A DNA stretch of 64,000 nt from Defluviitalea raffinosedens (GTDB lineage: Bacteria > Bacillota > Clostridia > Lachnospirales > Defluviitaleaceae): contig NZ_JAFBEP010000013.1 of assembly GCF_016908775.1 (NCBI RefSeq), positions 1 through 64,000 of the forward strand, in the 5' to 3' direction. Of the stretch, positions 27,068 through 36,006 are shown in pieces. How positions within the stretch are numbered: the stretch's first letter is position 1; each line of letters begins with the position of its first letter. The translations under genes were made by a program, and so were the position numbers. The notes below the pieces were generated by a model. It did no database searches, was not told the DNA's origin, and was given only the letters and a program-made list of their open reading frames with translations.

Positions 27068-27096
27068 TTGACATGACATAATCAATTTGATATACT
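27068..27096 (+). promoter_or_regulatory. promoter of chemosensory operon copy A
   Basis: TTGACA at 27068-27073 and TATACT at 27091-27096 are 17 bases apart. The flanking words TTAGTTTGACAT and TTTGATATACTTAC recur at the promoter of copy B (40107-40135), showing that the duplication includes the promoter. Confidence 0.8.
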
Positions 27097-27404
27097 TACG
27101 ACGCAAAGTCGATCTACGTCGAATTTTAAAATTTGATATCGAAAAAGCAATAGATTAGGGTCGATAAATACTGAGTTTGGAATAAGAAGAAAGGAATTCT
27201 TCTAATCCCTCTTATCAAGATTTACTTAATTCAAAATAGGCAAAATAATTAAATATGAGGAAGCAACTTATAAACTTATTAGTCAACTATTAAGTTTTTT
27301 CTGTTAGGATTATTGCAAACAATTATGATGGAATTTTATTAATTTAAAATATATTCATATAATAAAAAATAAACAGAATATTCAAATGCCAAGAGGTGGT
27401 AAAT
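27097..27404 (+). other. 308-bp untranslated leader of copy A
   Basis: No gene is supported. The leader is AT-rich with only weak hairpins. I do not see the c-di-GMP-I riboswitch core that is present in the copy B leader; the nine-base word GACGCAAAG near 27100 is not accompanied by the rest of the motif. Confidence 0.5.
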
Positions 27405-27764
27405 ATGACAAGGGTATTAGTGGTGGATGATGCAGCATTTATTCGGGCACAGCTTAAACAATTGCTTACACAAAATGGCTTTGAGGTTGTAGGTGAAGCT
27501 GAAAATGGTCAAGTGGCACTAAGGAAAATCAAGGAATTAAGACCGGATATCGTAACACTTGATATTACAATGCCAGAAATGGATGGTATAGAGTGTATGG
27601 CTGAAATTAATAAATTGGAATCTAAGCCGGCTGTAATCATGGTTTCTGCTATGGGACAAGAACCCTATGTACAGAAAGCGATTCTAAATGGTGCACGGGG
27701 CTTTATTGTAAAGCCGTACAAACCTGAAGTGGTGATTAATTATTTGAATAAGTTTAGGAAATGA
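27405..27764 (+). CDS. cheY: CheY-like single-domain response regulator (copy A only)
   Basis: From ATG 27405 (AAGAGGTGG upstream) this encodes 119 residues, a stand-alone receiver. Residues VVDDA supply the acidic pocket, LDITMPEMDG holds the phosphoacceptor Asp, MVSAMG the switch Ser, and FIVKPY the conserved Lys, so all catalytic positions are intact. It is the first gene of operon copy A and the likely diffusible output of the CheA encoded at 36007. Copy B retains only a 60-bp remnant of it with a stop codon (40501-40562). Confidence 0.9.
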   Translation: MTRVLVVDDAAFIRAQLKQLLTQNGFEVVGEAENGQVALRKIKELRPDIVTLDITMPEMDGIECMAEINKLESKPAVIMVSAMGQEPYVQKAILNGARGFIVKPYKPEVVINYLNKFRK

Positions 27765-27809
27765 TTAAATAACAATATTGGGTATTAATGATTAAGAGGT
27801 GTGGAAGTT

Positions 27810-28058
27810 ATGCTTCAACTGACGGATGAAGAACTTTTAAAATACATAAAGATTGGTGAATTGCAATTTTATACATTAGCTGAAATACATAAAATTCTGA
27901 TTCAAAGCAATATAAAGTGCAATATAGAAGAACTTCGGCAGAAAATTTTTCTTTTATATCGTGATGGTTATATAGGAAATGAGCCAACAGGTGATGGTGT
28001 GAATATGTATTACATAATTTTCAATCCTGAGGAGGTCACTGAAAATATTACAACATAA
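27810..28058 (+). CDS. small hypothetical protein of the chemosensory operon
   Basis: From ATG 27810 this encodes 82 residues; a GTG at 27801 overlaps the ribosome binding site. The protein is helical ([20 protein letters not shown], then [18 protein letters not shown]) and ends in a beta-like segment with [13 protein letters not shown]. The pattern loosely resembles a small winged helix, but the family is not recognised. It lies between cheY and the receptor gene. In copy B a partial frame of its second half survives (40576-40707) without start, so the protein appears dispensable for that copy. Confidence 0.7.
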   Translation: MLQLTDEELLKYIKIGELQFYTLAEIHKILIQSNIKCNIEELRQKIFLLYRDGYIGNEPTGDGVNMYYIIFNPEEVTENITT

Positions 28059-28165
28059 TTTGGATGAAAATGTGCGATGGATCAGGGAAAAAGAAGACTT
28101 CCGATTCTTGTGCATTTAATCAAATAAACCATTGTAATCTATTTAAGCATGGGAGGTCAAATATT

Positions 28166-30112
28166 ATGGAAAAAAAACTTGCAAAACCATCAAACAGAGA
28201 AAGTGAAAAAGGAGTAACACAAGCATCTTTTCGGATGACAGATGAAATGGAGAAAAAAAGAGAACTTGCCAGAAAGCAAGCACAAGATAAAGTGAGAGCC
28301 AGGACATTGGCCAAGCAACAGCAATTGGCAGAAAGAATTGCAGTTGCAACCGAACAGCTGGCTTCAGGAATTGAGGAAGCAAGCAGCGCAGCCGAAGAAC
28401 TTGGTGCAACAATGGGGCAAATTGCAACAGGAGCGAATGAAGCGTCTTCTGCAGCTGAAGAGTCAAGAGCTGCTATTAACCAGATTGATAAAGCTTCCAT
28501 TATATCTGAAAAAAATGCAAGAGAATCTCTAAAAAGAGTGGATTTGGCAAAAGAATTGATAGAAAATACTTCAAACGATATAGAACTCATGATTAAAGGA
28601 ATAAAAGAATCAGCTGATACCAACATGGAATCTGTAAGGCTTGTTGGAGAATTGGAGAAGCAATCCAATGAGATCGGAGAAATTGTGCAGGCAGTGGTGA
28701 GAATTGCCGATCAAACTAACTTGCTTGCGTTAAATGCAGCCATAGAAGCGGCCAGGGCGGGAGAACATGGAAAGGGCTTTGCAGTGGTAGCTGATGAAGT
28801 GAGAAACCTTGCCGAGACTTCAGAAAAATCAGCCAGAAATATCACAGAACTGGTGAATGAAATTCAACAGAATGTGAAAATTGTTGTGGTGGATATTGAG
28901 AATGCTGGTAAAGCTGCCAATGAAGAAGTAGAGAAGGCACTGAAAACTACTGAGGATCTTATTAAGATCAATGAGGAAATCATTTTGGTAAGGGAAGGAG
29001 TTGTGGAAATAGCTCAAAGTGCAGTGGATTCCAATAAAGGAGCCAGTGAGTTCCTGACGATGGCTGAACAGATTGCTGTAGCGGCTGAACAGCAAAGCAG
29101 TGCTGCAGAGGAAGTAGAAAAATCAATTCAAATGCAAAATTTGGCTTTTAATGAGTTAAATGCAGGTGCTGCTGATTTGGCTCAGATGGCTGAAGACTTA
29201 AAGTATTCTACGGATCCCCAAAAATCTTCGGAATCCCTTGCAGCGGCTTCAGAGGAATTGTCAGCTAATGTGGAGGAAGCAAATTCTACTGCCAATGAGA
29301 TTCTAAAGGCAATGCAGCAGATTTCAGCAGGTGCTCAGGCACAGGCAGAGCTTACTGATAAAGCTGCAAGACTAGGTGAAAGGCTTGCAGTAGCTGCGCA
29401 GCAAATGAGTGACAGGGCGAAATTCTCTGCAGAAAAAATAGAGGAGCTCCAAAAATTGCTAGAGGTAAATAAAACCGCAGTGGATAATTTGATTACTGGA
29501 ATATCTTCTTCAGCAGAATCCAGTATTATTTCAGCTAAGAATATAAAAAATCTGGAAGAAACTACAAGAAGAATCGATAAGATTGTGGATGCTATAGTCA
29601 ATGTAACCATTCAAACGAATATGCTGGCTGTAAACGGTTCTATTGAAGCAGCAAGAGCAGGAGAATTCGGAAGAGGGTTTTCAGTTGTTGCCGGAGATAT
29701 AAGAGCGCTTGCCAATGAATCTGCGGAAAACACAGATAAGATCAAGGATCTTGTAAGAGGCATTCAGAATCAGATTCAAAGAGTTGCAGCGGATATTGAT
29801 CTTTCCAGCAAAACGTCTTTAGCAGAAGTGGAAAATGCAAAGAAAACAACACACAATCTCAATATTATTGAAGAAAGCATGATAGAGATCCTTGCAGGAG
29901 CAAGAGAGATTCTTAAAGGATCAGAAGAGTCGTTAGTGGCTTTGGAACAGGCAAAGAAGGGTGTGGATCAGATTGCAACCGCTGCTCAGGAAGCCAGCAG
30001 TGGAGCTGAACAGGCAGCAGCAGCAGCAAATCAACAAGCCAAAGGTATGCAGGAACTTGCAGAAGCGATTGAAGAGATCTCAGGATTGGCTGATGAGCTT
30101 CAGAATATGTAG
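28166..30112 (+). CDS. soluble chemoreceptor with two tandem signalling domains (copy A)
   Basis: ATG 28166 follows GGGAGGTC; the open frame extends upstream to 28064 but lacks another ribosome binding site. The 648-residue protein has no membrane helix, HAMP or recognisable ligand domain. A short charged N-terminus (to about residue 55) leads into a complete MCP signalling hairpin with tip [19 protein letters not shown] (about 185-205), then a second one with the divergent tip [19 protein letters not shown] (about 490-510). Each half begins with an AASSEEL-like methylation helix. A cytoplasmic receptor with doubled tips could bridge CheA/CheW arrays. The equivalent in copy B is at 40835. Confidence 0.88.
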   Translation: MEKKLAKPSNRESEKGVTQASFRMTDEMEKKRELARKQAQDKVRARTLAKQQQLAERIAVATEQLASGIEEASSAAEELGATMGQIATGANEASSAAEESRAAINQIDKASIISEKNARESLKRVDLAKELIENTSNDIELMIKGIKESADTNMESVRLVGELEKQSNEIGEIVQAVVRIADQTNLLALNAAIEAARAGEHGKGFAVVADEVRNLAETSEKSARNITELVNEIQQNVKIVVVDIENAGKAANEEVEKALKTTEDLIKINEEIILVREGVVEIAQSAVDSNKGASEFLTMAEQIAVAAEQQSSAAEEVEKSIQMQNLAFNELNAGAADLAQMAEDLKYSTDPQKSSESLAAASEELSANVEEANSTANEILKAMQQISAGAQAQAELTDKAARLGERLAVAAQQMSDRAKFSAEKIEELQKLLEVNKTAVDNLITGISSSAESSIISAKNIKNLEETTRRIDKIVDAIVNVTIQTNMLAVNGSIEAARAGEFGRGFSVVAGDIRALANESAENTDKIKDLVRGIQNQIQRVAADIDLSSKTSLAEVENAKKTTHNLNIIEESMIEILAGAREILKGSEESLVALEQAKKGVDQIATAAQEASSGAEQAAAAANQQAKGMQELAEAIEEISGLADELQNM

Positions 30113-30130
30113 AGAATGGAGGGGATAGTC

Positions 30131-31609
30131 ATGGCTACTGGTATAAACAATGCCAGCTTTACCGAGCGCCAGCTAGTTACCTTCCAGATTGGAGAGGATG
30201 AATTCGGGGTCGATATCATGGACGTAAAAGAAATTATTAGAGTTCCTGATATTACTCGAGTGCCGAATGCTCCCACCTATGTCGAGGGTGCATGCAACTT
30301 AAGAGGGAATGTTTTGCCAATCATCGATGGGAGGACCTGGTTTAATCTAAAAAAGGAAAAAAAAGATGAAAACAACAGAGTATTAGTGATTGATGTAGAC
30401 GGTAAGGCTACTGGAGTGATTGTAGATAAGGTATCAGAAGTAATGAGAGTAAATATTGCAGATATAGAGGAACCACCAGAAATTGTGAGAAATGTGGACT
30501 CTGATTATTTAAATGGTGTTGTAAAGTTGGAGAATGGGAACAGGCTTATCATGCTTTTGGATATTGTAAAGGCACTTAGTGTCAATAATGTAAAAAAACA
30601 AGAGAGTAAAGTTCAGGACGAAAATTTACAAAAGAAGAGCAATGCTGACTTAAATATCAACAGTAAAGAGTCTATAGATGAGGAGCAATTGGTTTCCTTT
30701 CTTTTGGGGAAAGAAGAATATGCCATTGGTATTATGCAGATTAAGGAAATTATTCGCACACCTCAAATAGTAAAGGTTCCAAATTGTGAAGAATACATAG
30801 AAGGAGTAGTTTCCATACGTAATAACTTGTTACCTATAATCAATTTAAGAGCATATTTTGGAATGGAGCATCTGGAGGTTAACGATCACACCAGAATCCT
30901 TGTGGTGGATATGGGCAGTTTTACTGCGGGAATTATGGTGGACAAGGTTTTAGAGGTTTTGAGTGTACCATCAAGCATTATACAGCCTCCACCGAGATTT
31001 TCTACTCAAACCGAGGATCAGCTCAAAGGAGTGGCAAAACTTAATTATGGTAAGCGTATGATTTTGATGCTTGAACCTTCTAAATTAATTTCTGCTGATG
31101 TAATCAGTAGAATTAGCGGCGCTGATGGAATTTATACAGAGAATAGAGAAAGAAAGGGCATGGAGAAGCAATTGCTTGATGAAGAGCAGCTGGTAACTTT
31201 TAAAATAGATTCTGTGGAATATGGGGTTAAGATTGCTAATGTTCAGGAAATCAACAGGATGACGGAAGTAACCAAAATACCCAGAGCTCCATACTGTATT
31301 GAAGGAATTGTGAATTTAAGAGGAAATGTAATACCTGCACTGAATTTAAGAAAACTATTCAATCTTCCAGAAAAATCAATTACTGATGCCACACGGATTA
31401 TTATCATTGATCATAATGGAAAGAGAACGGGAATTGTGGTCGATTCGGTTTCGGAAGTACTTAGATTTGAAAAGACCTTGATAGAAGCCCCACCTGATAC
31501 ATTAAGCAATGGAGTTGACAGTGATTATGTGGAAGGTGTTGGAAAACTTAATAATGGTAAACGAATGATATTAATTTTGGATATTAATAAGGTATTGAGT
31601 TTTAGTTAA
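30131..31609 (+). CDS. triple-domain CheW coupling protein (copy A, first)
   Basis: From ATG 30131 (GGAGGGG upstream) this encodes 492 residues. Three full CheW domains lie at about 10-150, 185-325 and 350-490; each shows the pattern of a conserved regulatory strand, then a V(K/Q)EI(I/N)R segment, VPNAP/VPNCE/IPRAP and a LRGNVLPI-like loop. A usual CheW has one domain of about 150 residues. It would couple the double-tip receptor to CheA, possibly as a multivalent array scaffold. The third domain is nearly identical at DNA level to that of copy B, while the first is not. Confidence 0.9.
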   Translation: MATGINNASFTERQLVTFQIGEDEFGVDIMDVKEIIRVPDITRVPNAPTYVEGACNLRGNVLPIIDGRTWFNLKKEKKDENNRVLVIDVDGKATGVIVDKVSEVMRVNIADIEEPPEIVRNVDSDYLNGVVKLENGNRLIMLLDIVKALSVNNVKKQESKVQDENLQKKSNADLNINSKESIDEEQLVSFLLGKEEYAIGIMQIKEIIRTPQIVKVPNCEEYIEGVVSIRNNLLPIINLRAYFGMEHLEVNDHTRILVVDMGSFTAGIMVDKVLEVLSVPSSIIQPPPRFSTQTEDQLKGVAKLNYGKRMILMLEPSKLISADVISRISGADGIYTENRERKGMEKQLLDEEQLVTFKIDSVEYGVKIANVQEINRMTEVTKIPRAPYCIEGIVNLRGNVIPALNLRKLFNLPEKSITDATRIIIIDHNGKRTGIVVDSVSEVLRFEKTLIEAPPDTLSNGVDSDYVEGVGKLNNGKRMILILDINKVLSFS

Positions 31610-31630
31610 GATTCGGCCTTTTTAGGATTG

Positions 31631-31663
31631 ACCCCGAAGGATCAGAGACTATTACTTTGGGGT
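31631..31663 (+). promoter_or_regulatory. intra-operon hairpin between cheW3 and cheB (copy A)
   Basis: ACCCCGAAG at 31631-31639 pairs with CTTTGGGGT at 31655-31663 (one G-U pair). There is no T-run, so it is more likely an mRNA processing or stability element than a terminator. Copy B has a different stem at the same place (44290-44333). Confidence 0.5.
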
Positions 31664-31700
31664 TATTCGAATTTACTAAAAATGATGGTAGGTGATGATC

Positions 31701-32777
31701 GTGACCGACAGAATAAAAGTATTAATTGCAGATGATTCAGCCCTTATGAGAAAGGTTCTGAAAGAAATCGTCATGACCGATCCAAGTCTTGAAGTAATTG
31801 GAACAGCGAGGAACGGAGAGGATGCCATTAAAAAAGTTCATGAGTTAAAACCGGATGTGGTAACTATGGACATCAATATGCCTGTTATGGATGGTTTGAC
31901 AGCTATGCAGTATATATTGAGCGATTATCCGGATATACCTGTTTTGATGGTGAGTTCACTTACTGATGAAGGAGCTTTGATAACTTTTGAAGCTCTTGAA
32001 CTTGGTGCCTTTGATTATGTTACTAAACCTTCAGGAACTGTATCTTCCAACATCCATGTTGTCGGAAGGGAAATTATACAAAAAATTAAACTGGGTTTTG
32101 AATATGCCAAAAAGAGAAATACGCTTCGAAGAAGTGAAAGGCGCAGTACTACAGTTAAGGCCAAAATAACAATACCTGCGACTAAAACATCCATATCTGC
32201 TAGTACTGGCCTTTCAAAAATTATCCTCATAGGTATTTCTACAGGTGGTCCTCGGACATTAATGGAAGTTCTTCCAATGCTCCCACAGGATTTACAGGCT
32301 GCTCTTGTGATCATACAACACATGCCGCCTTCATTTACTTCTTCTTTTGCAAAAAGACTGGATAGTGCTTGCCCATTCCCGATCAAGGAAGCAGAGCCAG
32401 GAGATGTTCTTCAGGACGGGAGAGGTTATCTGGCTCCAGGAGGATATCAACTTTTGATCAGAAGGGAAGGGATGATTCGGCTTTCTCATAATCCTCAAAC
32501 TGTTTTTATGCCATCGGTAAATGTGACAATGGAATCTGCACTGGATACCTTTGGAGGAAAGAAATTGATAGGCGTTCTTATGACTGGAATGGGAGACGAT
32601 GGAGCTGATGCTATGGTAAAGATCAGAAAGGCTGGAGGGATTACCATAGCTGAGGATGAGTCCACAGCAGTGGTTTTCGGTATGCCGAGGGAAGCAATTG
32701 AAAGAGGTGGTGCTGAGATTGTAGTGCCCTCCTATAAAATAGCGGATGAAATCATTAAAGCCGTCAGAAAGAGTTAG
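31701..32777 (+). CDS. cheB: CheB chemotaxis methylesterase/response regulator (copy A)
   Basis: The 358-residue protein starts at GTG 31701, chosen because this codon and its AGGTGA site are conserved in copy B, whereas nearby alternatives are not. The receiver (LIADDSALMRK; Asp in MDINMPVMDG; TKPSG) is joined by a basic linker to the methylesterase domain with GISTGGPRTL (catalytic Ser), QHMPPSF (His) and GMGDDGADA (Asp). It removes methyl groups from the receptor in the cytoplasm and should act on the double-tip receptor at 28166. Confidence 0.92.
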   Translation: MTDRIKVLIADDSALMRKVLKEIVMTDPSLEVIGTARNGEDAIKKVHELKPDVVTMDINMPVMDGLTAMQYILSDYPDIPVLMVSSLTDEGALITFEALELGAFDYVTKPSGTVSSNIHVVGREIIQKIKLGFEYAKKRNTLRRSERRSTTVKAKITIPATKTSISASTGLSKIILIGISTGGPRTLMEVLPMLPQDLQAALVIIQHMPPSFTSSFAKRLDSACPFPIKEAEPGDVLQDGRGYLAPGGYQLLIRREGMIRLSHNPQTVFMPSVNVTMESALDTFGGKKLIGVLMTGMGDDGADAMVKIRKAGGITIAEDESTAVVFGMPREAIERGGAEIVVPSYKIADEIIKAVRKS

Positions 32778-32824
32778 TATCAAATCTAATGGTATGTATT
32801 TTTGGGATTGTATGGAGGTATTCG

Positions 32825-33235
32825 ATGAAATATACATATAAAGTTTTGATAGCGGATGCTGATGAAGAAATATTAAGTACTTTAAAAACACATCTGGAGC
32901 AAGAAAACTATGAAGTAGAAACTACTCAAAGCGCTATTAGTGCCCTTGAGAAAGTCAAAAGCGATAAATACCATATTGTTTTGATGGATATAGACTTACC
33001 TGAAATGAATGGGGTTGAGCTTTTGAAAGAAATTAAAAGTTATGATGCATTAACCCAGATCATTATAATGGCAGGACATTCCACAATGGAAAAAATATTA
33101 AATGCTCTCGAATATGGCGCTAACGATTATATACAGAAACCATTCTCGGATGTAAAGTATATCACCCAAGTTATGAATTGCTCTGTGGAAAAATTGGAGA
33201 GGTGGAGAAAATCTATTATTCAAATCGTACAATAG
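32825..33235 (+). CDS. single receiver domain protein lacking the switch Thr (copy A)
   Basis: From ATG 32825 (TGGAGG upstream) this encodes 136 residues. Acidic residues Asp11/Asp13/Glu14 and phosphoacceptor Asp55 (LMDIDLPEM) are present, as is Lys105 (YIQKPF). The switch Thr/Ser is replaced by Ala (IIMAGHS). Phosphorylation is plausible but the normal activation switch is missing, so it may be a phosphate sink or adaptor. It lies between cheB and the Hpt-P2-STAS gene. The copy B partner has also lost the Pro after the Lys. Confidence 0.8.
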   Translation: MKYTYKVLIADADEEILSTLKTHLEQENYEVETTQSAISALEKVKSDKYHIVLMDIDLPEMNGVELLKEIKSYDALTQIIIMAGHSTMEKILNALEYGANDYIQKPFSDVKYITQVMNCSVEKLERWRKSIIQIVQ

Positions 33236-33281
33236 TTAACTCAACTGAAGGACATTACACTGTATTAGGAGGTAAACTTAA

Positions 33282-34748
33282 ATGGATACCATGATCCAGT
33301 TGTATATGGAAGATACGGAAGAGATTCTGCAAAAGGCAGAAAAATGTCTTATTCGCCTTGAAATGGAATATTCCACAGAAAATATTAATGAATTGTTCAG
33401 AATAGCCCATACAATTAAAGGTTCTTCTCAGATGGTAGGTTATGAAGATATTGGAAATGTTATGCATAAAATTGAGGATATGCTTGATTGTGTAAGAAAT
33501 GGATCTATACTGTTTGATCAGAGCATTGTATCTCTTTGCTTTAAAGGCTTGGATATTGTTAAACAGATGTTGGAATATAAAAAAGAAAATGAGAATAACG
33601 AGATGCCAAAGGACCTTAGTGATGAAGCTTTAAAAATTAATGAAGACATTGCAGCTTTAATCGGATTCAATAAAAAACAAGAAAAAAAAGTTATGGCAGA
33701 GCAGCCAGCCATGGGGATTGTATCAAGCCTTTTGAATAAAGAAGCTAAAGGCAGAAATAAATATTATGTTACTTTCTTCATAGATGAAGATGCACCTATG
33801 GTTTCGCCTGTATTGTTAATGATTTTAAAAAGTGTTGAGGATATTGGCACCATTGCTTATTCAAGTGTAACGGATAGCTATTTTTCAGAGTTATCTAGTG
33901 AGAATGCAATAAGTACTTTTGACATTATTTTATGTACAAATATGGAAGAAGCAGAGTTGTATACATATTTTGATTTATTTTATGTAAAAGGGATCAATAT
34001 AGTAGATTTAACTCGAAGTAAATTGGAAGAAAATGATTATTTCTTTAACGATGCAGATCATATTTTTTATAGTATTGTTTTAAAAATTTTTATAAAGCTA
34101 TATTATTTGCTTTTTAACAGATCAAAGGCAATTAAGATAAACGAAGAAGAACCTAACATAATAGAGGCCTTATACAGTATAGAGTTTTTATACAATGAAG
34201 CTGTTAATGTCAGTGACAAAATGAAAAATAAAGATCAAATCAGCTCATTTATGAAGGATTTAAACGATTTTTTTATTCTTATTACAAAGATGTATAAAAG
34301 GAAAAAAGATACTAAAGAAAAACTGCATTCCAATATTCAATTTCAAATGCTGAATCTGGCCAAAAGAGCCTATATTTATTCAAAGGGGAAATATTTATTC
34401 AGAATCTTTAAACCTGGAAAGGAAGATTTTGTTAGTAGATTGAGTAATTTTATTGAAAAAGTTAATAAATCGGCAACGTTAGCTATTTTTATTGATCTAA
34501 GTAACTTGGATTTATTGTGTGAAAATGAGATCAAAGCTCTGATTGAGTTTAAAAATCAATTGAAGGTTTATGAGATAGAAGTCGGTATTATTGCAGAAGG
34601 ACCTTATGCCAGAAGGATTATTAACATTTTTGATTCTATAAAACCTGTTGAAGAGTTTAACCTATTTAAATCTGAATTTGATGCGGTTCTAGGTATGCTT
34701 TGTTCACAAAACTTTTGTCATAGTCTTTTTAAAGATCATGGTGAATAA
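33282..34748 (+). CDS. Hpt-P2-like-STAS-like fusion protein (copy A)
   Basis: The 488-residue soluble protein starts at ATG 33282 after TTAGGAGG. Residues 1-105 are an Hpt domain with phosphoacceptor His43 in IAHTIKGSSQMVG. Residues about 160-255 resemble the regulator-binding P2 domain of CheA. A helical middle follows. The C-terminal 100 residues look like a STAS domain (FIDLSNLDLLCENE, then IGI-type strand and IINIFDSI), but the phosphorylatable Ser of SpoIIAA-type STAS domains is absent. It looks like the detached front half of a CheA fused to a partner-binding domain and may supply phosphotransfer in trans for the kinase at 36007. Confidence 0.75.
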   Translation: MDTMIQLYMEDTEEILQKAEKCLIRLEMEYSTENINELFRIAHTIKGSSQMVGYEDIGNVMHKIEDMLDCVRNGSILFDQSIVSLCFKGLDIVKQMLEYKKENENNEMPKDLSDEALKINEDIAALIGFNKKQEKKVMAEQPAMGIVSSLLNKEAKGRNKYYVTFFIDEDAPMVSPVLLMILKSVEDIGTIAYSSVTDSYFSELSSENAISTFDIILCTNMEEAELYTYFDLFYVKGINIVDLTRSKLEENDYFFNDADHIFYSIVLKIFIKLYYLLFNRSKAIKINEEEPNIIEALYSIEFLYNEAVNVSDKMKNKDQISSFMKDLNDFFILITKMYKRKKDTKEKLHSNIQFQMLNLAKRAYIYSKGKYLFRIFKPGKEDFVSRLSNFIEKVNKSATLAIFIDLSNLDLLCENEIKALIEFKNQLKVYEIEVGIIAEGPYARRIINIFDSIKPVEEFNLFKSEFDAVLGMLCSQNFCHSLFKDHGE

Positions 34749-35092
34749 GCTAAATATTGATTTAACACCAATAGACATACAAGGTATAAAAGTAAAAAAA
34801 TGATCTCATATAGCAAATTGGGAAAATACATAAGGGTATTGTTGAAATTATGCAAATTAATGAGCAGAAGCGTATTAATAAATCTAAAATGATATAGTTC
34901 AGCAGTTATAGTGTATGAGCATTGTGATATGATGCCGCCTGCTGCAATGATCCCTTCGCAAGTATAGCAGCCGCTCATGCAATGAATTTTTGGATATTAG
35001 TAATGCAGCTTATGTGCTGTCAAAAATACTGGACTATTTTGAAAAGGTGAGAGAAGCTGCTAAGGAAGTTATGAGCAATAATAGGAGGAAAA
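34749..35092 (+). other. 344-bp gap with conserved gene remnant or structured RNA (copy A)
   Basis: A stretch at about 34896-34990 (beginning GTTCAGCAGTTATA) is strongly conserved with 47456-47550 in copy B. It is followed by a decayed coding-like stretch just before cheR (SKILDYFEKVREAAKEVM in one frame) whose copy B version has stop codons. It contains a CTGCT/AGCAG stem. Either a gene was lost before the duplication or the conserved part works as RNA; neither is proven. Confidence 0.5.
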
Positions 35093-35917
35093 ATGGTATT
35101 ATCTGATGAATTATTTGACAAGTTCATAAAATTGATTTACAGAAAAACAGGTTTATATTATGAACGTAATAAAAAGTATTATGTAGAAAAAAGGATTGAA
35201 AAATGTGCACAATTGCTTGAAATGGACAACTTGAATGAGTACTATATGATGTTAAAATTTTCAGATGACACATCAGAATTTGATAGATTAATCAACGAGT
35301 TAACGGTGAATGAAACTTATTTCTTTCGTGATTTTCCTCAATTGCGTAATTTTGCAGAGGATGTGCTGCCTATAGTCGTTAGGGAGAAAGGTGACAGAAA
35401 AAAAATAAAAATATGGAGTGCGGCATGCTCCACTGGCGAAGAACCTTATACTCTTTCCATTATTCTTCTAGAAATGCTTGATCACCCAGAAGAATGGGAG
35501 ATTGAAATACTTGCTTCTGACATAAATACCAAGGTATTAAAAAGTGCAAAAATAGGCATCTATGAAAGCAGAGCTGTAAGGGATGTACCTCCTGAATACC
35601 TGGAGAAATATTTTACAAGGCGGCAGGATAAGTATTTTGTTAATTTGAGTGTAAAAAAACTTGTATCTTTTAAGCGAATAAATTTGATGGATCAAAATGA
35701 TATGAGCAATATTAGAGGATACGATTTTATATTCTGCCGAAATTGCTTGATCTATTTTGATGATGAGTCAAGAAAAACTGTTTTATCAAGTTTTTATGAA
35801 TCCTTGAATCCTGGAGGATTTATTTTCTTAGGACATTCGGAGTCTGTTGGAAGGTTTTCATCTGCTTATAAAGTTCAAAAAATAGGGGATACAATAGTTT
35901 ATTCTAAGCCTAAGTAG
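35093..35917 (+). CDS. cheR: CheR chemotaxis methyltransferase (copy A)
   Basis: The 274-residue protein starts at ATG 35093 after AGGAGG. The N-terminal helical domain contains NETYFFRDFPQL, and the SAM-binding domain has WSAACSTGEEPYTL and FCRNCLIYFDD, all CheR hallmarks. It methylates glutamates of the receptor helices, opposing CheB. Its stop TAG aligns with a CAG codon in copy B, whose CheR is 20 residues longer, so this copy has lost its tail by a nonsense change. The function should be unaffected because the catalytic domain is complete. Confidence 0.92.
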   Translation: MVLSDELFDKFIKLIYRKTGLYYERNKKYYVEKRIEKCAQLLEMDNLNEYYMMLKFSDDTSEFDRLINELTVNETYFFRDFPQLRNFAEDVLPIVVREKGDRKKIKIWSAACSTGEEPYTLSIILLEMLDHPEEWEIEILASDINTKVLKSAKIGIYESRAVRDVPPEYLEKYFTRRQDKYFVNLSVKKLVSFKRINLMDQNDMSNIRGYDFIFCRNCLIYFDDESRKTVLSSFYESLNPGGFIFLGHSESVGRFSSAYKVQKIGDTIVYSKPK

Positions 35918-36006
35918 TATTACAGAACGAAATATCTGCCTATAGATGACTCTAATAATCAATTAAAACCAAATAAATGTTTCTTTTGGTTTAAGGGGAG
36001 AATATT

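Noticed and set aside
27095-27130. GACGCAAAG word in the copy A leader resembling the GEMM riboswitch core
   Set aside because: The rest of the aptamer (GGCAAAC, GAAA tetraloop stem, GGGTT-CC) is missing, so it is treated as chance.
28064-28165. N-terminal extension of the copy A receptor from ATG 28064
   Set aside because: The ribosome binding site GGGAGGTC directly precedes ATG 28166, and copy B starts at the equivalent ATG.
28120-28668. Long minus-strand open frame opposite the copy A receptor
   Set aside because: It is a shadow of the alanine- and glutamate-rich receptor coding strand; a similar shadow occurs opposite copy B and opposite the receptor at 7083.
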